Shown piece by piece: positions 63,163 through 64,000 of a stretch of DNA of 64,000 nt. The notes below the pieces were generated by a model. That model was given only the letters and a program-made list of their open reading frames with translations, did no database searches and was not told the origin of the DNA. The position numbers and the translations under genes were made by a program. The stretch is taken from positions 62,001 through 126,000 of the forward strand of contig NZ_FWZT01000020.1 in the NCBI RefSeq assembly GCF_900177345.1, given 5' to 3'. The stretch is from Pseudobacteriovorax antillogorgiicola (GTDB taxonomy: Bacteria > Bdellovibrionota_B > Oligoflexia > Oligoflexales > Oligoflexaceae). Within the stretch, counting starts at the first letter, position 1; the number at the start of each line of letters is the position of its first letter.

Positions 63163-64000
63163 CTATGATACTTCGGAAAGCTCTGTGGTTTCCTCCTGGG
63201 CGAGGGGAACTTTTAAAACAAAGGCGGTGTTAGCTTGTGTTTCATCTAAATAGAGATCAGCTTGGTTTTGCTCGGCCATAGAACGGGCCATGGAGAGTCC
63301 CAGACCTACACCTTCTCCTAAATTCTTGCTAGTAAAAAACGGATCGAATATCTGCGATCTTATTTTTTCTGGTATTCCTCTTCCATTATCCATCACTGTG
63401 AAAAGAACTGAGTCAAAAGTCTGATCCACATGAATTTCTACTTTGGGTCCTATAACACGAAACGATTGGAGGGATTCGAAAGCGTTATTCAACAGATTGA
63501 TGATGATTTGACAAATCTGCGATTCCTGGGCTTGTACCTGAACCTTGTCATCGTCTAAGTGGTTCACAATTTGATAGCGAATATCGCTATGAAGAAATCT
63601 TGCTTTGGTCAAGGAACGAACATGTAGCAAGATGTTTTCAATGCTGACAGAGCTTGTCGGCGTCGATTCACTTGGTTTAGCGACTAGTTTGAGGCTCTCC
63701 ACAACGTGGGTGATATGCTGAATCCCCGTTTCAATGCCCTCTCGAAACTCTGTGATCTGCTTCGGGCTGATGGGCGCTTCGCCATCCTTATGGTCTAGCT
63801 TCGAAAATGCGTTTTCAATATTGACAAGAGGGGTTCCTAGCTCGTGGGCAATGCCTGCGGTTAAATATCCTAGGGATGCCGTCTTTTCCCTTTGTATCAG
63901 CTTCGCTCCGGCTTCGGTGAGTCTTTCGTTGAGAAGTTTAATGCTCTCTTCAAGTTGCTGATTCAGCCTTAAAACCTCTGACTTGGAATCCCTGGCGCGG
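63163..64000 (-). CDS. Sensor histidine kinase, C-terminal part (cut by window edge)
   Basis: At least 279 codons are visible, running off the right edge. A coiled-coil segment leads to the HisKA phosphoacceptor ([20 protein letters not shown]). The HATPase domain follows with N-box ([11 protein letters not shown]), G1 (DNGRGIP) and G2 ([14 protein letters not shown]). The sensor region lies outside the window. It is a class with H-E-L-G-T-P rather than H-E-I-R-T-P, as in NtrB/ZraS-like kinases. Confidence 0.9.
   Translation of the reverse strand, partial: RARDSKSEVLRLNQQLEESIKLLNERLTEAGAKLIQREKTASLGYLTAGIAHELGTPLVNIENAFSKLDHKDGEAPISPKQITEFREGIETGIQHITHVVESLKLVAKPSESTPTSSVSIENILLHVRSLTKARFLHSDIRYQIVNHLDDDKVQVQAQESQICQIIINLLNNAFESLQSFRVIGPKVEIHVDQTFDSVLFTVMDNGRGIPEKIRSQIFDPFFTSKNLGEGVGLGLSMARSMAEQNQADLYLDETQANTAFVLKVPLAQEETTELSEVS

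Overview
The window looks like a chromosomal segment of a free-living Gram-negative bacterium with an outer membrane. The supporting signs are two TonB-dependent receptors, many lipoprotein signal peptides with a lipobox, periplasmic metalloproteases and Sec-exported proteins. Moderate GC, a very high load of sensory kinases and secreted hydrolases, and an unusual gene mix suggest the Bdellovibrionota/Oligoflexia neighbourhood (for example Pseudobacteriovorax-like). This placement is an inference from gene content only. No rRNA, tRNA, CRISPR array, prophage or insertion sequence with a transposase was seen.

Layout: (1) 1-3.3 kb carries an ABC-F ATPase (cut by the edge), an exported NUDIX lipoprotein and a membrane coiled-coil protein. 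(2) 3.5-11 kb is a compact kynurenine-degradation operon. It runs kynurenine 3-monooxygenase, kynureninase, 3-hydroxyanthranilate dioxygenase, ACMS decarboxylase, aminomuconic semialdehyde dehydrogenase and a RidA-type deaminase, with an SDR at the front and a cyclophilin lipoprotein translationally coupled at the end; aspartate kinase converges on it. (3) 12.8-14.6 kb is a nitric-oxide defence pair, hmp and nsrR, divergent around two NsrR-like operators. (4) 14.6-20.5 kb is a glycerol-type ABC transporter (glpSTP-V-QU order). (5) 20.7-25.6 kb contains the most interesting locus: a RiPP precursor whose core has 22 Trp, all in W-x-D or W-x-K triads including 11 perfect Asp-Lys-Trp repeats, followed by a GrrM/OscB-like cyclophane-forming radical SAM maturase and a 2-oxoglutarate/Fe(II) hydroxylase. 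(6) 26-38 kb holds a frameshifted HATPase gene, a Cache-type chemoreceptor, a gluzincin-like lipoprotein, a metzincin lipoprotein and a 1987-residue Ser/Thr kinase-AAA-GAF-Hpt-HATPase protein. (7) 38.7-44 kb holds a coniferyl-aldehyde-type dehydrogenase, an acetyltransferase gene sandwiched between two 122-bp palindromic repeats, an AraC-GyrI regulator, an amidase and a decayed gene. (8) 44-48.4 kb is a probable metal-acquisition cluster of His/Cys-rich exported proteins plus a TonB receptor. (9) 49-58.4 kb contains a deleted sensor-kinase pseudogene, a second metzincin, a quinone/enone reductase-like enzyme divergent from ohr-ohrR, a response regulator, a periplasmic glutathione peroxidase, a RadD helicase and a CheC-like phosphatase coupled to a hybrid kinase. 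(10) 58.5-64 kb has a Cys-rich secreted protein with a phospholipase-A2-like His-Asp motif, a solute-binding protein, a TonB receptor and a histidine kinase cut by the edge.

The genes combine tryptophan-metabolite and glycerol use, nitrosative and peroxide defence, metal uptake, extracellular proteolysis and dense signalling. The RiPP locus and the palindromic repeat family are the parts least explained by known systems. Several start codons were moved from the longest reading frame to a downstream codon with a good Shine-Dalgarno (SD) sequence; each case is noted.
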